From contig JADCLP010000008.1 of NCBI GenBank assembly GCA_014983025.1, positions 1 through 64,000 on the forward strand: a stretch of DNA of 64,000 nt, written 5' to 3'. The translations under genes and the position numbers were made by a program. Shown here piece by piece: positions 8,163 through 16,568 of this stretch; the stretch's first letter is position 1, and every line of letters starts with the position of its first letter. This stretch comes from Erythrobacteraceae bacterium E2-1 Yellow Sea (GTDB lineage: Bacteria > Pseudomonadota > Alphaproteobacteria > Sphingomonadales > Sphingomonadaceae). The notes beneath the pieces are model-generated. The model saw only the letters and a program-made list of their open reading frames with translations, was not told the origin of the DNA and searched no databases.

Positions 8163-8648
8163 TTAATTCTGGTCCAAATTGGTCTGCATCACAGCCAGCG
8201 CAGCGCGCAAGCGGCCAAGCTCGCTGGCGTCCATCCCGGCAAGCAAGACACCGTAAACAGCATCGGCTTCAGCCCTAAGTTTGGGTAAGAGTTCTACCGC
8301 AGCAGGTCTGAGGTGGATCTGCCACACACGCCGGTCGTTGGCTGCGCTACGTCGCTCAACCAGCGACAGTTCTTCAAGCCTGTCTATGGCCTGGCCAACG
8401 CTTGCTCGCTCCAGCTCCAGCTCCTGGGCAAGTTCGGTCTGCGTCATTCCCGGCGTTCGATAGAGATATGCAAGGGTGCGCCACTGCGTGCGGGTGAGCG
8501 CAAACTGTTCGAACGATGTATCGAAGGAACGCCGCAAGCGCCGCGTGACCTCCTCCAACAGGAATACGAGCCGATCCGTATCGGTCAGAAAGTTCGCCGA
8601 GGCGCTGTCGGCATCTTGGTCCAGTCGCGTCGGCATCTCCCAAGACAT
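8163..8648 (-). CDS. MarR-family transcriptional regulator
   Basis: About 161 residues from the start at 8648; an in-frame Met 20 residues upstream (8708) would place the start almost on that of the divergent hydrolase, and none of the candidate starts has a good ribosome binding site. The winged helix is clear: LTRTQWRTLAYLYRTPGMTQTELAQ (in two parts), LELERASVGQAIDRLEELSLVERR, then NDRRVWQIHL for the wing. MarR proteins are usually ligand-responsive repressors of a divergent operon. Here that would be the hydrolase, thioesterase and RND efflux genes, which start 64 bases away on the other strand. Confidence 0.85.
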   Translation of the reverse strand: MSWEMPTRLDQDADSASANFLTDTDRLVFLLEEVTRRLRRSFDTSFEQFALTRTQWRTLAYLYRTPGMTQTELAQELELERASVGQAIDRLEELSLVERRSAANDRRVWQIHLRPAAVELLPKLRAEADAVYGVLLAGMDASELGRLRAALAVMQTNLDQN

Positions 8649-8676
8649 ATCGAACGCCGGCGAAAAAGAAAACCAT

Positions 8677-8698
8677 TTACTGTAAGTTGCCTTATAAT
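8677..8698 (+). promoter_or_regulatory. Promoter and possible MarR operator of the efflux cassette
   Basis: A TATAAT -10 hexamer sits at 8693-8698, 15 bases before the hydrolase ATG. Just upstream is TTAC-T-GTAA (8677-8685), a perfect 4-bp inverted repeat around a central base, and TTATAA overlaps the -10 box. A repressor bound here would block the rightward promoter and the leftward marR start. No clear -35 box is visible. Confidence 0.4.
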
Positions 8699-8712
8699 GT
8701 AGTGCCATTCAT

Positions 8713-9600
8713 ATGGCGATCGATACAACCAGCATGAAAGGGGCCGACGGTTTAGCCCTCGCCGCCGAAATCACCGGCGAGCCTGGGGCGATACCGGTCT
8801 TGCTCGCCCATGGAGGTGGGCAGACCCGGAGAGCGTGGAAGCGCGTCACAAGCGATCTTGCCGATGCCGGGTTTCGCGCGATTGCTTTTGACATGCGCGG
8901 CCATGGCGACAGCGCGTGGTCAGATGCTGGAGCCTATGATATTCGTGACTTTGCAGCTGATCTTGTCGCGCTCGCATCCCAAATGGATTGCAAGCCCGCG
9001 CTGGTCGGCGCATCGCTTGGTGGCCTCGCCGGACTGGTCGCCGAGGGTGACCTTGCCCAAGGCAGCTTCGCGTCGCTGACATTGGTGGATATTGCACCGC
9101 GCATGGAGCCAGACGGCGTGATGCGGGTGGTGGGATTCATGGAACAGCATGTCGAAACCGGCTTTTCGTCACCCGATGAAGCGGCGGATGTTATCGCACG
9201 CTACATGCCACATCGCGGGAAGCGCGGCGCTGGCGCAGGCCTGCGCCATTATCTCCGGCAAAAGGATGATGGCCGCTTTTACTGGCACTGGGATCCAGCG
9301 TTCATTCGCAACATCATGGCGGCCAAACGGAGCAATCCCGAAAATCAGGAGCATCAGTTTCAGGAACTCAGCAGGGCGGCGGCCAGTCTGACACTCCCGC
9401 TGCATCTCATTCGCGGTGCGGCGAGCGACCTTGTCTCTGAAGAAGCCGTTGCACATCTGCGAGAGGTCGCCCCGCATGCCGAATATACCGACATCGCAGA
9501 CGCCACCCACATGGTCGTGGGCGATGCCAATGATGCATTTTCGAATGCGATCCTCGGCTTTCTGAATCGCCACCATGGTCCGACAGGATCGGGGCAATGA
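8713..9600 (+). CDS. Alpha/beta hydrolase
   Basis: The 295-residue protein has the alpha/beta-hydrolase fold: an oxyanion-hole motif LLAHGGGQ (about 30-37), FDMRGHGDS (59-67), the nucleophile elbow GASLGG with Ser101, and the catalytic His266 in DATHMVVGD. It probably hydrolyses an ester, amide or similar bond in a small hydrophobic compound. It has no signal peptide and is probably cytoplasmic. It is the first gene of a four-gene operon; its stop codon overlaps the next start (ATGA). The context, with a MarR regulator and an RND pump, suggests detoxification or export of a lipophilic compound, but the substrate is unknown. Confidence 0.85.
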   Translation: MAIDTTSMKGADGLALAAEITGEPGAIPVLLAHGGGQTRRAWKRVTSDLADAGFRAIAFDMRGHGDSAWSDAGAYDIRDFAADLVALASQMDCKPALVGASLGGLAGLVAEGDLAQGSFASLTLVDIAPRMEPDGVMRVVGFMEQHVETGFSSPDEAADVIARYMPHRGKRGAGAGLRHYLRQKDDGRFYWHWDPAFIRNIMAAKRSNPENQEHQFQELSRAAASLTLPLHLIRGAASDLVSEEAVAHLREVAPHAEYTDIADATHMVVGDANDAFSNAILGFLNRHHGPTGSGQ

Positions 9601-10010
9601 GTGGACTGCCAATGGTGCTTGAGCGGGCGCGCTTGCAAGAATTGCTGGACATTGCGCCCTTCCATCAATGGCTCGGCCTGAAAATCCAATCCTGCTCGGA
9701 AGACGGGCTTGAACTCACGATGCCTTGGCGCGCGGAAATCATCTCCAACCCTGTGCTTGGCGCGGCGCATGGCGGCGTGCTTGCGGCGCTGATCGATCTC
9801 ACCGGGCTTTACACTTTGCTTATGCTGGGCACGCGGGCCAAGGCTACCGCCGATCTCAGGGTCGATTATCATCGGCCCGCGACCGCTGGTCCGCTCGTTG
9901 CGCGTGGACAGGTTATCAAAATCGGGCGCCAGATAAGTGTCGCCGAAGCTCGCATTTTCGGCCCTGACGATAAACTCCTGGCCAGCGGCAGGGGCGCCTA
10001 CATATGCTAA
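9597..10010 (+). CDS. PaaI-like hot-dog thioesterase
   Basis: This 137-residue protein has the hot-dog fold signature of the PaaI/4HBT thioesterases: NPVLGAAHGGVLAALID (about 52-68), in which HGG and the downstream Asp form the active site, and a C-terminal strand with GRQISVAEARIF. Such enzymes hydrolyse aromatic or acyl-CoA thioesters. It overlaps the hydrolase by 4 bases and the adaptor gene by 7 bases, so translation of the operon is coupled. A second Met (MVLERARL) is a possible alternative start. Confidence 0.8.
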   Translation: MSGLPMVLERARLQELLDIAPFHQWLGLKIQSCSEDGLELTMPWRAEIISNPVLGAAHGGVLAALIDLTGLYTLLMLGTRAKATADLRVDYHRPATAGPLVARGQVIKIGRQISVAEARIFGPDDKLLASGRGAYIC

Positions 10011-11116
10011 TTCGCCTCTTAGTACCCGCATTGGTGTCCGTCGCCCTCTTGCTGTCTGCCTGTTCAGGCGGCGAAACTGATGACCAGGCTGCCAAAGAGG
10101 CGCCGCAAGGCCCGCGTGAGGTTCAGACCTCGATCGTCAAGACCGAATTGCTCAACGAACCGGTGAAGGCGTTCGGAACTATTGCCGCCAAACAGAGCAG
10201 TGCAATTGGAGCGCTCACCGAAGGTCCGGTCGAGCGGATCTTTGTGAAAGTTGGCGACAGGGTGAAACGCGGGCAACCGCTCTTTCGTATCAGACAAGCC
10301 GACTATCACCGGAACGTGGCAGAGGCACAAGCTGCGGTCGATCTCGCGACCGCTCAAGCTGTTGAAGCCGAACGGCGATATGAACGCGTGATCGCTCTTG
10401 CGCCGAGGGGGTTCGTTTCGAAAGCGCAGGTCGATGCAGTTGAGACCGAGCTTGCCGTAGCGCGCGCGCAAAAGGCGCAAGCCAATGCCGCACTCGGCAC
10501 CGCGCAGCAGGCCCTGAGCGATACGATTACACGCGCGCCTTATGACGGCGTAGTAACCGCGCGCCTGGTTGATGAGGGGGTATATCTCAACAATCGCTTC
10601 GCGGGAGGCGGTCAGTCGGCGGCCCTTGAATTTCAGGAGCTCGACATCGTCGCGGCAATTGTCAACGCGCCGCAGGAATATGTCGATGTGCTGCGGCGAG
10701 ACATGCCCGCGCGCGTCTTCATCGAGGGGTTCGACGCGCCGTTCGATAGCATCGTCTACATCATCAACGACCGGGTCGATCCTGAAAGCCGGATGGTCGA
10801 ATTGCGGCTACCGATCGCCAATCCGAATTACCGGATAAGCTCCGGCCTTGCAGCGCGAGCCGAGATCCAGATCCCGCCGGAGCAAGCCATCATTCTGCCC
10901 CGGACAGCCATTCTCGGCGACAGCTCCGCCGCCCATCTTTTTGTCGTCCTTGGCGGCAAGGCTCAGCGACGCGAGGTCAGGTTCGACAGTATCGACCTCG
11001 ACCGGGTGCGGATCCGGTCAGGCCTGACCGCAGGCGAGGAAGTGATCCTCGATCCTCCGGCAACCTTGCGCGACGGCGAACAGGTGAAGCCGCGCCGCAC
11101 GACCGGCGAGAAGTAA
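10004..11116 (+). CDS. RND efflux periplasmic adaptor lipoprotein
   Basis: The 370-residue protein has a lipoprotein signal ending at LLLSAC (Cys20), a biotinyl-lipoyl-like domain (VERIFVKVGDRVKRGQPLF, in pieces from about 75), an alpha-helical hairpin (about 100-165, rich in A, E, Q), a second lipoyl half (ITRAPYDGVVTARLVDEG) and beta-barrel/membrane-proximal domains. This is the membrane fusion protein that joins the RND pump to an outer membrane channel. No outer membrane channel gene is present nearby, so a TolC-type protein elsewhere must be used. The gene sits one base before the pump gene. Confidence 0.9.
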   Translation: MLIRLLVPALVSVALLLSACSGGETDDQAAKEAPQGPREVQTSIVKTELLNEPVKAFGTIAAKQSSAIGALTEGPVERIFVKVGDRVKRGQPLFRIRQADYHRNVAEAQAAVDLATAQAVEAERRYERVIALAPRGFVSKAQVDAVETELAVARAQKAQANAALGTAQQALSDTITRAPYDGVVTARLVDEGVYLNNRFAGGGQSAALEFQELDIVAAIVNAPQEYVDVLRRDMPARVFIEGFDAPFDSIVYIINDRVDPESRMVELRLPIANPNYRISSGLAARAEIQIPPEQAIILPRTAILGDSSAAHLFVVLGGKAQRREVRFDSIDLDRVRIRSGLTAGEEVILDPPATLRDGEQVKPRRTTGEK

Positions 11117-11117
11117 T

Positions 11118-14100
11118 ATGTGGCTAGCCGATGTTTCGATCCGGCGTCCGGTCTTTGCGACGATGCTGATAGTCTCGCTCGTCGTGCTTGGCCTTGTTTC
11201 CTTCGGTCGCCTCGGGGTCGATCTGTTTCCGGAAATCGAATTCCCCTACGTGTCGGTGACCACAACGCTGCCTGGCGCGTCGCCTGGGACGATCGAGACC
11301 GAAGTCACCGATATCGTCGAAGAGCAGCTCAACACCATCGCCGGCCTGCGACAGATGCGTTCTGTCAGCGCCGAAGGGGTGAGCATCGTCAATCTCGAGT
11401 TTGAGCTCGAGCAAGACGCCGATCTCATGGCGCAGGAGGTCCGCGACAAGATGTCACGGCTTGGTGCTGACCTGCCCGCCGACGCCGAGCCACCCGTGAT
11501 CGAGAAAGTGGATCCAGACGCTGATCCGATCCTGTCGGTCCTGTTGTCCGGCGATATGCCGATCCGCGATCTGACCACTTTTGCGGACGAGGACGTGAAG
11601 GAACGATTGCAGCGCGTGCCGGGGGTCGGCTCGGTCGAGCTGGTCGGCGGGCGCGAACGCGAAATGCGCATCTGGTTGGATGCGGCTGCGATGCGCGCGC
11701 GCGGCATAACTGCAGACGACGTCCTCTCGGCAATCCAGCGCGAAAACGCGGAGCTTCCGGGCGGAAGGCTGGTGACGGAGGGGCGGGCACGCCAATTCGG
11801 CATCCGCACACTCGCTGAAGCGGGGAGCGCCGCCGAGTTCGCGAGGATTCCGATCGCCTCCCGCCCGAACGGCCAGACCGTCCGGATAGGCGATGTTGGC
11901 AGGGTTGAAGATTCGGTCGAAGATGAAGCCAGTTATGCGCAGCTCGATGGCAAGCCTGGTGTGGTGCTCGAAGTGCGCAAACAGAGCGGTGAAAACACCG
12001 TTGCAGTCGCCGAGGAGATCCGCGCCGCAATTGATGACATAAGCGCAAGTGCACCGGATGGGGTCGAATTCGTTATTGCACGCGATACCTCGCGGTTTAT
12101 CGAACAGGCAATCGGCGACGTATTGATCGATCTTTTCATCGCGGTGTTGCTGGTGGTCGCCGTGACCTTTCTGTTCCTGTTGAGCTGGCGCGCAACGATC
12201 ATCGTTCTACTCGCCATTCCAACCTCGATCGTTTCCACCTTCGTCGCTTTCGCCGCATTTGATTTCACCATCAATATGATCACCTTGCTGGCGCTTACCG
12301 TGGCAATTGGTTTGTTGGTTGATGATGCCATCGTGGTGGTCGAGGCAGTCCAGAACGATGTCGATGACGGCGTGGATCCAACCGAGGCGGCACATGCGGC
12401 GACCAAGCGCGTCGCACTTGCGGTGCTGGCAGGCACATTTGCAACGCTGGCGGTCTTCGTTCCGATCGCCTTTATGGAGGGCATCGTCGGGCGTTTCTTC
12501 TTCCAATACGGAATGGCGATCGTGTTTTCTGTCAGCGTTTCGATGCTGGTTGCCTTCACGTTGACGCCGGCCCTGTCAGCCCGATTGCTGCGCCCGGAAC
12601 ATCCGGAAGATGGATGGCTGGGGCGTGTAGAGAGATTTCACGTCGGGATGCGTCTTCGCTACGAACGCCTCGTCAGTTGGGCAGTTGGCAGACGGTATCT
12701 TGTGCTTTCTGGCGCTTTGGCGAGCGTTCTTGTTGGCGTATTTTTTGCCACGCTTGTGCCTAACACGTTTGTGCCCATCACTGACCGGTCAGAATTTCTC
12801 GCGACGGTCAAGCTGCCGCTTAGCACGGGAATCGCCGGAGCGCGTGAAGCCGCCCAACAAGCAGAGGTCGCCCTGCGCGAAAACCCGGAAGTCGAACTGG
12901 TGTTTGTGAGCGCAGGCAGCGGCACCAATCCCAAAGTCAATGAAATCGACATTTATGTCGGGCTGACCCCCAAGCGAACCCGTGACCTGTCGCAAGATGA
13001 CGTGATGACCTTCGCGCGCGACGCGCTTGGTAAAGGCGTCGTCGGAGCGCGGGAAGTGTCTGTGGGAGAGGTTCCGTGGGTCTCGGGCGGAGGAGACGGG
13101 GGCCCTGCCATCGAGCTTATCATCACCGGAAGTCATACCGCAGCGATCAACGAATATGCCCAATGGCTACAAGGTGAACTCGCCGCCCAGCCCGACTTCG
13201 TCGACGTCCGCTCCACTTATGATGGCGGCCGACCCGAATTGCAGATTGTGCTTGATCGTGACCGCGCAGCGGACCTCGGCATATCGGCGCGCAGCCTTGC
13301 CGCGGCCTCCCGCACGCTCATCGGAGGCAGTGATGCAGGAACCTTCGAAACCGACGGGCGGCGCTATGATGTCCGCGTGCGCCTTGACGAAATCAACCGG
13401 CAGAACCTCTCGGATGTTCAGGCACTGCCACTCAGAACCGGGCAGGGCACGCTGGTCGATTTGGCAGCAATCGCCGATGTAGAGGTGGCATTGAGTGCCG
13501 CAGAGATCGACCGTATTGATCGATCGCGCCAGATTTCCGTCCAGGCGAATACAGCCCCCGGCGTAGCGCTGAGCGTCGCAGTCACGAAGGTCGAGAACCT
13601 TCTTGCGTCTAACCCGCCGCCGCCTGGACTTTCGATCCAGACTGAAGGCACAGCGCGAAGATTGGCCGAGACGGGAGAGGCAATTGTCTTCGCATTCGCA
13701 CTGGCAATAGTGGCGCTCTACATCGTGCTGGCAAGCCAATTTAACAGCTTCGGGCAGCCGATAATCATCATGCTAACAGCGCCACTTTCCTTTTCAGGAG
13801 CCTATTTTCTCATGTGGGCTGGTGGGCAGGAAATGAGCCTGTTTGCTCAGATCGGCATGATTGCACTGATGGGGATTGTGATGAAGAACGGCATCCTTCT
13901 GGTCGATCTCGCCAATCAGTATCGGGACGCAGGCATGGATCCCGCCTCGGCAATGCGCAAGGCAGCGCCGGAACGCCTGCGACCCGTTCTGATGACCGCA
14001 TTGGCGGCGATATTCGGCATGCTGCCGGTCGCCCTTGCTCAGTCGGATGCAGCTGAGTGGCGCAACTCAATGGGCTTCATCATCATCGGCGGCTTGACCA

Positions 14101-14213
14101 CTTCCACGTTCTTGACGTTGCTGGTAGTGCCCGCCGCCTATTCCGCAGCGGGTGATCTGAGAGGCTTGGCCGGGCGTATTCGCACCGCAGCTCGAAGCAG
14201 GCTATATGGCTGA
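11118..14213 (+). CDS. RND family efflux permease (AcrB/MdtB type)
   Basis: The 1031-residue protein shows the full RND layout: TM1 near the N-terminus (SIRRPVFATMLIVSLVVLG), a first periplasmic loop (about 35-330), a TM2-TM6 block with the proton-relay aspartates in GLLVDDAIVVVE, a second periplasmic loop, and the C-terminal TM8-TM12 block (VALYIVLASQFNSF, IVMKNGILLVDLANQ). The HAE-1 class exports hydrophobic and amphiphilic compounds by proton exchange. It is the last gene of the MarR-controlled operon. The stop codon at 14211-14213 lies next to the cut end of an IS110 transposase fragment, so the cassette border coincides with a mobile element scar. Confidence 0.95.
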   Translation: MWLADVSIRRPVFATMLIVSLVVLGLVSFGRLGVDLFPEIEFPYVSVTTTLPGASPGTIETEVTDIVEEQLNTIAGLRQMRSVSAEGVSIVNLEFELEQDADLMAQEVRDKMSRLGADLPADAEPPVIEKVDPDADPILSVLLSGDMPIRDLTTFADEDVKERLQRVPGVGSVELVGGREREMRIWLDAAAMRARGITADDVLSAIQRENAELPGGRLVTEGRARQFGIRTLAEAGSAAEFARIPIASRPNGQTVRIGDVGRVEDSVEDEASYAQLDGKPGVVLEVRKQSGENTVAVAEEIRAAIDDISASAPDGVEFVIARDTSRFIEQAIGDVLIDLFIAVLLVVAVTFLFLLSWRATIIVLLAIPTSIVSTFVAFAAFDFTINMITLLALTVAIGLLVDDAIVVVEAVQNDVDDGVDPTEAAHAATKRVALAVLAGTFATLAVFVPIAFMEGIVGRFFFQYGMAIVFSVSVSMLVAFTLTPALSARLLRPEHPEDGWLGRVERFHVGMRLRYERLVSWAVGRRYLVLSGALASVLVGVFFATLVPNTFVPITDRSEFLATVKLPLSTGIAGAREAAQQAEVALRENPEVELVFVSAGSGTNPKVNEIDIYVGLTPKRTRDLSQDDVMTFARDALGKGVVGAREVSVGEVPWVSGGGDGGPAIELIITGSHTAAINEYAQWLQGELAAQPDFVDVRSTYDGGRPELQIVLDRDRAADLGISARSLAAASRTLIGGSDAGTFETDGRRYDVRVRLDEINRQNLSDVQALPLRTGQGTLVDLAAIADVEVALSAAEIDRIDRSRQISVQANTAPGVALSVAVTKVENLLASNPPPPGLSIQTEGTARRLAETGEAIVFAFALAIVALYIVLASQFNSFGQPIIIMLTAPLSFSGAYFLMWAGGQEMSLFAQIGMIALMGIVMKNGILLVDLANQYRDAGMDPASAMRKAAPERLRPVLMTALAAIFGMLPVALAQSDAAEWRNSMGFIIIGGLTTSTFLTLLVVPAAYSAAGDLRGLAGRIRTAARSRLYG

Positions 14214-14221
14214 AGCGCGTC

Positions 14222-14387
14222 TCTCGAGCACGACGCGAACGAGTTCGGGGCAATGCCGGCTCAACCACTTGGCCAGAACGTCTGGATCGCTTGCAACCAC
14301 GTCTCGCCGAAGAACCTTGCCGCCAGCATCGATCACGCAAATGTGCGTCGTCTTGTCACTCACATCCAATCCTGCATAAATCGACAT
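14222..14387 (-). pseudogene. IS110-family transposase, N-terminal fragment
   Basis: The leftward frame starts at 14387 behind a good ribosome binding site (GGAGGG, 6 bases away) with MSIYAGLDVSDKTTHICV, the first strand of the RuvC-like DEDD domain of IS110 transposases and its first catalytic Asp. Homology continues to LVRVVLE and then stops; the remaining residues before the stop at 14202 are unrelated sequence at the end of the RND gene. Full-length proteins are about 300-350 residues, so only about 55 are left. The 3' part was lost by a deletion or insertion that joined it to the efflux operon. Confidence 0.75.
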
Positions 14388-14391
14388 CGGT

Positions 14392-14442
14392 CACCCTCCT
14401 GCATTGAAGCGCCAAAGCGACTTCGTACCATGCACGAGGGTG
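14392..14442. repeat. Inverted repeat upstream of the IS110 fragment
   Basis: CACCCTCCTGCAT (14392-14404) and ATGCACGAGGGTG (14430-14442) are inverted copies agreeing at 12 of 13 positions around a 25-base loop. The left arm overlaps the ribosome binding site of the transposase fragment. In the IS110 family the non-coding end next to the transposase encodes the bridge RNA and carries the element border, so this hairpin may be what remains of that region. Confidence 0.5.
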
Positions 14443-15354
14443 GCTAAATCAATTACGCGGTGTCCCAGATTCAGCCGTTCTGCGCTATTTGAACTAGGAC
14501 CGCTTTCAGGATATTGCAGGTCGCAGCCGAGCGTCTGACATGGGATCGCTTGCTGAACGGCAGCAATTTTTCAGAAGAGAGGCTAAGCCGCCATCTGGGC
14601 ACCGATCTGAACGCTGACGGCTCCCGCTAGTTTGCGGAAAGCGCAGAACCAGCACATCGAGTTGTGCTGCCGATTGTAGAACGTAATCCGCCTCATACGA
14701 TGGCCAAGTGCTACAAAATGGCGAGTTCAGCGTTCATGAGGGCTCAGATCAAGCCTATCCTTCAAGCGCCGGATGGGCTACAAAATCCACGTGAAACCAA
14801 GGCCTTTGCCATCGGATATGAGGCGGGGAAGTGGTCGATCACATCGGCCCAAATAGGGAACAACTTCGCGCACACCCTACCCCGCGAATTCGGGAAATAA
14901 GTTTCTGATATTTCTATGAAATAGCGTTTTGGGCGGAATCAACCCGTCTACGAGTACAGCGGGTTTGCGCTGAGCCGCAGACAACTCACAGTCTCATAAT
15001 GTTTTGAAATTAGATGATAACTTGTGACCGACAAGCGAGTTGTTTGCGATCCACCGACTTCTTATGCCAGTTATCTCTTGAAGCCGCGCTCTACTCACAT
15101 TCGAGTTGCCAATCTTGCCAGTGACAACCGACAGCTCGCAGGCTAATTATGACGTTCGGCGACGGGCGTAGCCGTCCTTCTCAATCCCATGTTTTTCCAC
15201 AGAAGCGCGGGCACATGGGGGCCAGATTGGGGGCCTTTTATTTCTCAGGCTTTGGAAAACCTATGGAGTAGAGCCATTTACTCATCCTATTGGCTTCCCT
15301 TCACCGCGCAGATAAATCTTGTTCTGCACCCGTGACTGACCGATCTAGCAGGGC
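14443..15354. other. Decayed non-coding region between accessory and core DNA
   Basis: No gene is supported over about 0.9 kb. A 78-codon frame at 14664-14900 lacks a ribosome binding site, recognisable motifs and plausible composition, so I leave it out. The region contains the second copy of the degenerate sequence also seen after higA (about 14557-14600) and the TGGGGGCC pair at 15216-15235. From 15240 to 15354 it looks like an ordinary 5' region of the next gene. Confidence 0.4.
15216..15235. repeat. TGGGGGCC direct repeat, possible integrase arm sites
   Basis: TGGGGGCC occurs at 15216-15223 and again at 15228-15235, a 12-base period. Short tandem TGGGGGC blocks are found close to the attachment ends of many integrative elements that use DUF4102-type integrases. 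Core-genome genes begin just to the right, so this may be the fossil edge of an integrated element. Confidence 0.35.
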
Positions 15355-15918
15355 ATGATCATACAGGAATCATTTGCAGCCATTGGTCTGGCGCTGATTG
15401 TGTTCCTGGCCAGCCTGGGTGGTTCTGCGCAGCAACAAGTTGCGCGGCTTTCGCTAAAGCTTGGCCGCCGCGATACTTTGTTGGTTGTGGCTGCCCTTTC
15501 CGCAATCGCCAGTGCCGCGATGCATGGGTGGATGGGGCAGTTTCTGGCCAAGCTATTGCCTGAACCGTGGCAAGGCATCGCTGCAGCGATTGTGCTGGTG
15601 GCGGCGGCTGTACGATTGATGTTGCCGAAAATCATTCAGCATCTGGCAGAACCCACATATTCGCTGGGCGCCATTACGCTGGTTTTGGCCGCGCGGCAGA
15701 TATTTGCTCCATCCGGGCTGGTCATTGTTGCAGCGGGAATTTGCGGTATGGCACTTTACCCTGTTGTGATTGCAGGGGCCTTGGGCGGTATCTGCGGTTT
15801 TGCGATAGCTTGGCAAATACCCATGCTGAAAAACGGGAAGTCCGCTTTTCCCAATGTGCGTCTAACCAGTGCAGCCTTGATAATTGGATGCGCAATTTTC
15901 ATCGCTATCTTCGTTTAA
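15355..15918 (+). CDS. Polytopic membrane protein, possibly degenerate TMEM165/GDT1-like
   Basis: The 187-residue protein is almost entirely hydrophobic with about six predicted membrane segments arranged as two halves (about 8-85 and 98-187). Spacing and composition recall the TMEM165/GDT1 cation transporters, but the two conserved acidic E-x-G-D motifs that bind Ca or Mn are not present; the matching places read LASLGGSAQQQ and LVLAARQIF. It may therefore be a family member that lost transport chemistry, or something else. It precedes dps with a 111-base gap. Confidence 0.45.
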   Translation: MIIQESFAAIGLALIVFLASLGGSAQQQVARLSLKLGRRDTLLVVAALSAIASAAMHGWMGQFLAKLLPEPWQGIAAAIVLVAAAVRLMLPKIIQHLAEPTYSLGAITLVLAARQIFAPSGLVIVAAGICGMALYPVVIAGALGGICGFAIAWQIPMLKNGKSAFPNVRLTSAALIIGCAIFIAIFV

Positions 15919-16029
15919 ATCAAAGTTTTTTGATTGATTTCTTCGATCAGGTCCATCGCAAGCTTTCACCACACTTCCCTGCCTGTTTCTGCTAATAACA
16001 TAGATATCACAAAGACATGGAGGTTTTAT

Positions 16030-16491
16030 ATGAGTAACACCGGCAATAATGCAAAGATGGCGCTGGTGGGTGAATTGAACGGATTGCTGGCCGATCATAT
16101 GGCGCTGTTTTTCAAGACCAAGAATTTCCACTGGCATGTAGCAGGGCCACGTTTTCGCGACCTGCACCTGATGTTTGATGAGCATGCAATTGAAATCCGC
16201 GATCAGGTGGATTTGATTGCAGAACGCGTGCGCAAACTGGGGGCCGATACACTTACCTCTATCGCCTCGATTGCGCAGCACACGCAGGTCAGGGACCAGG
16301 ATGATACAAGCCTTTCGGCTGAAAAAATGGTTGAGGAATTGCGGGATGACAATGCGGCGCTGGTTGCGCGACTGAAAGGGATGAAGGTTCTGGCTGAACA
16401 GGCCGGTGACAATGCCACAGATGGCCTGTTGGATGATTGGACCGATATGGCGGAACAGCGCGTGTGGTTCCTGACCCAGACGCTGAAGTAA
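16030..16491 (+). CDS. dps: Dps/ferritin-like DNA-protecting protein
   Basis: The protein has 153 residues from the ATG at 16030, which follows a good ribosome binding site (TGGAGG); longer in-frame starts add an unrelated leader. The ferroxidase ligands typical of Dps are visible in NFHWHVAGPRFRDLH and the following DEHAIEIRDQVDLIAERV. Dps assembles into a dodecamer that stores iron, consumes peroxide and binds DNA during starvation or oxidative stress. A strong hairpin terminator follows the gene, so it is probably a single-gene unit. Confidence 0.9.
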   Translation: MSNTGNNAKMALVGELNGLLADHMALFFKTKNFHWHVAGPRFRDLHLMFDEHAIEIRDQVDLIAERVRKLGADTLTSIASIAQHTQVRDQDDTSLSAEKMVEELRDDNAALVARLKGMKVLAEQAGDNATDGLLDDWTDMAEQRVWFLTQTLK

Positions 16492-16520
16492 GCGCGCGCA
16501 TACGAATTAACCTGTATTTG

Positions 16521-16554
16521 GGGCCGTTTCCCGCTGGGCGGGGGCGGCCCTTTT
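16521..16554 (+). terminator. Rho-independent terminator after dps
   Basis: GGGCCG (16521-16526) pairs with CGGCCC (16545-16550), with an additional CCC/GGG pair inside the loop, followed directly by TTTT. It lies 30 bases after the dps stop codon and just before the pgl start region. Confidence 0.7.
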
Positions 16555-16568
16555 GCTATGGGTACCAT

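Noticed and set aside
14664..14900. A 78-codon frame in the decayed region after the IS110 fragment
   Set aside because: No ribosome binding site, no domain, unusual residue use, and it lies in a region that is clearly decaying.
15001..15354. A tRNA gene as target of the element edge
   Set aside because: I searched this segment for acceptor and T-arm pairing and found no complete cloverleaf.
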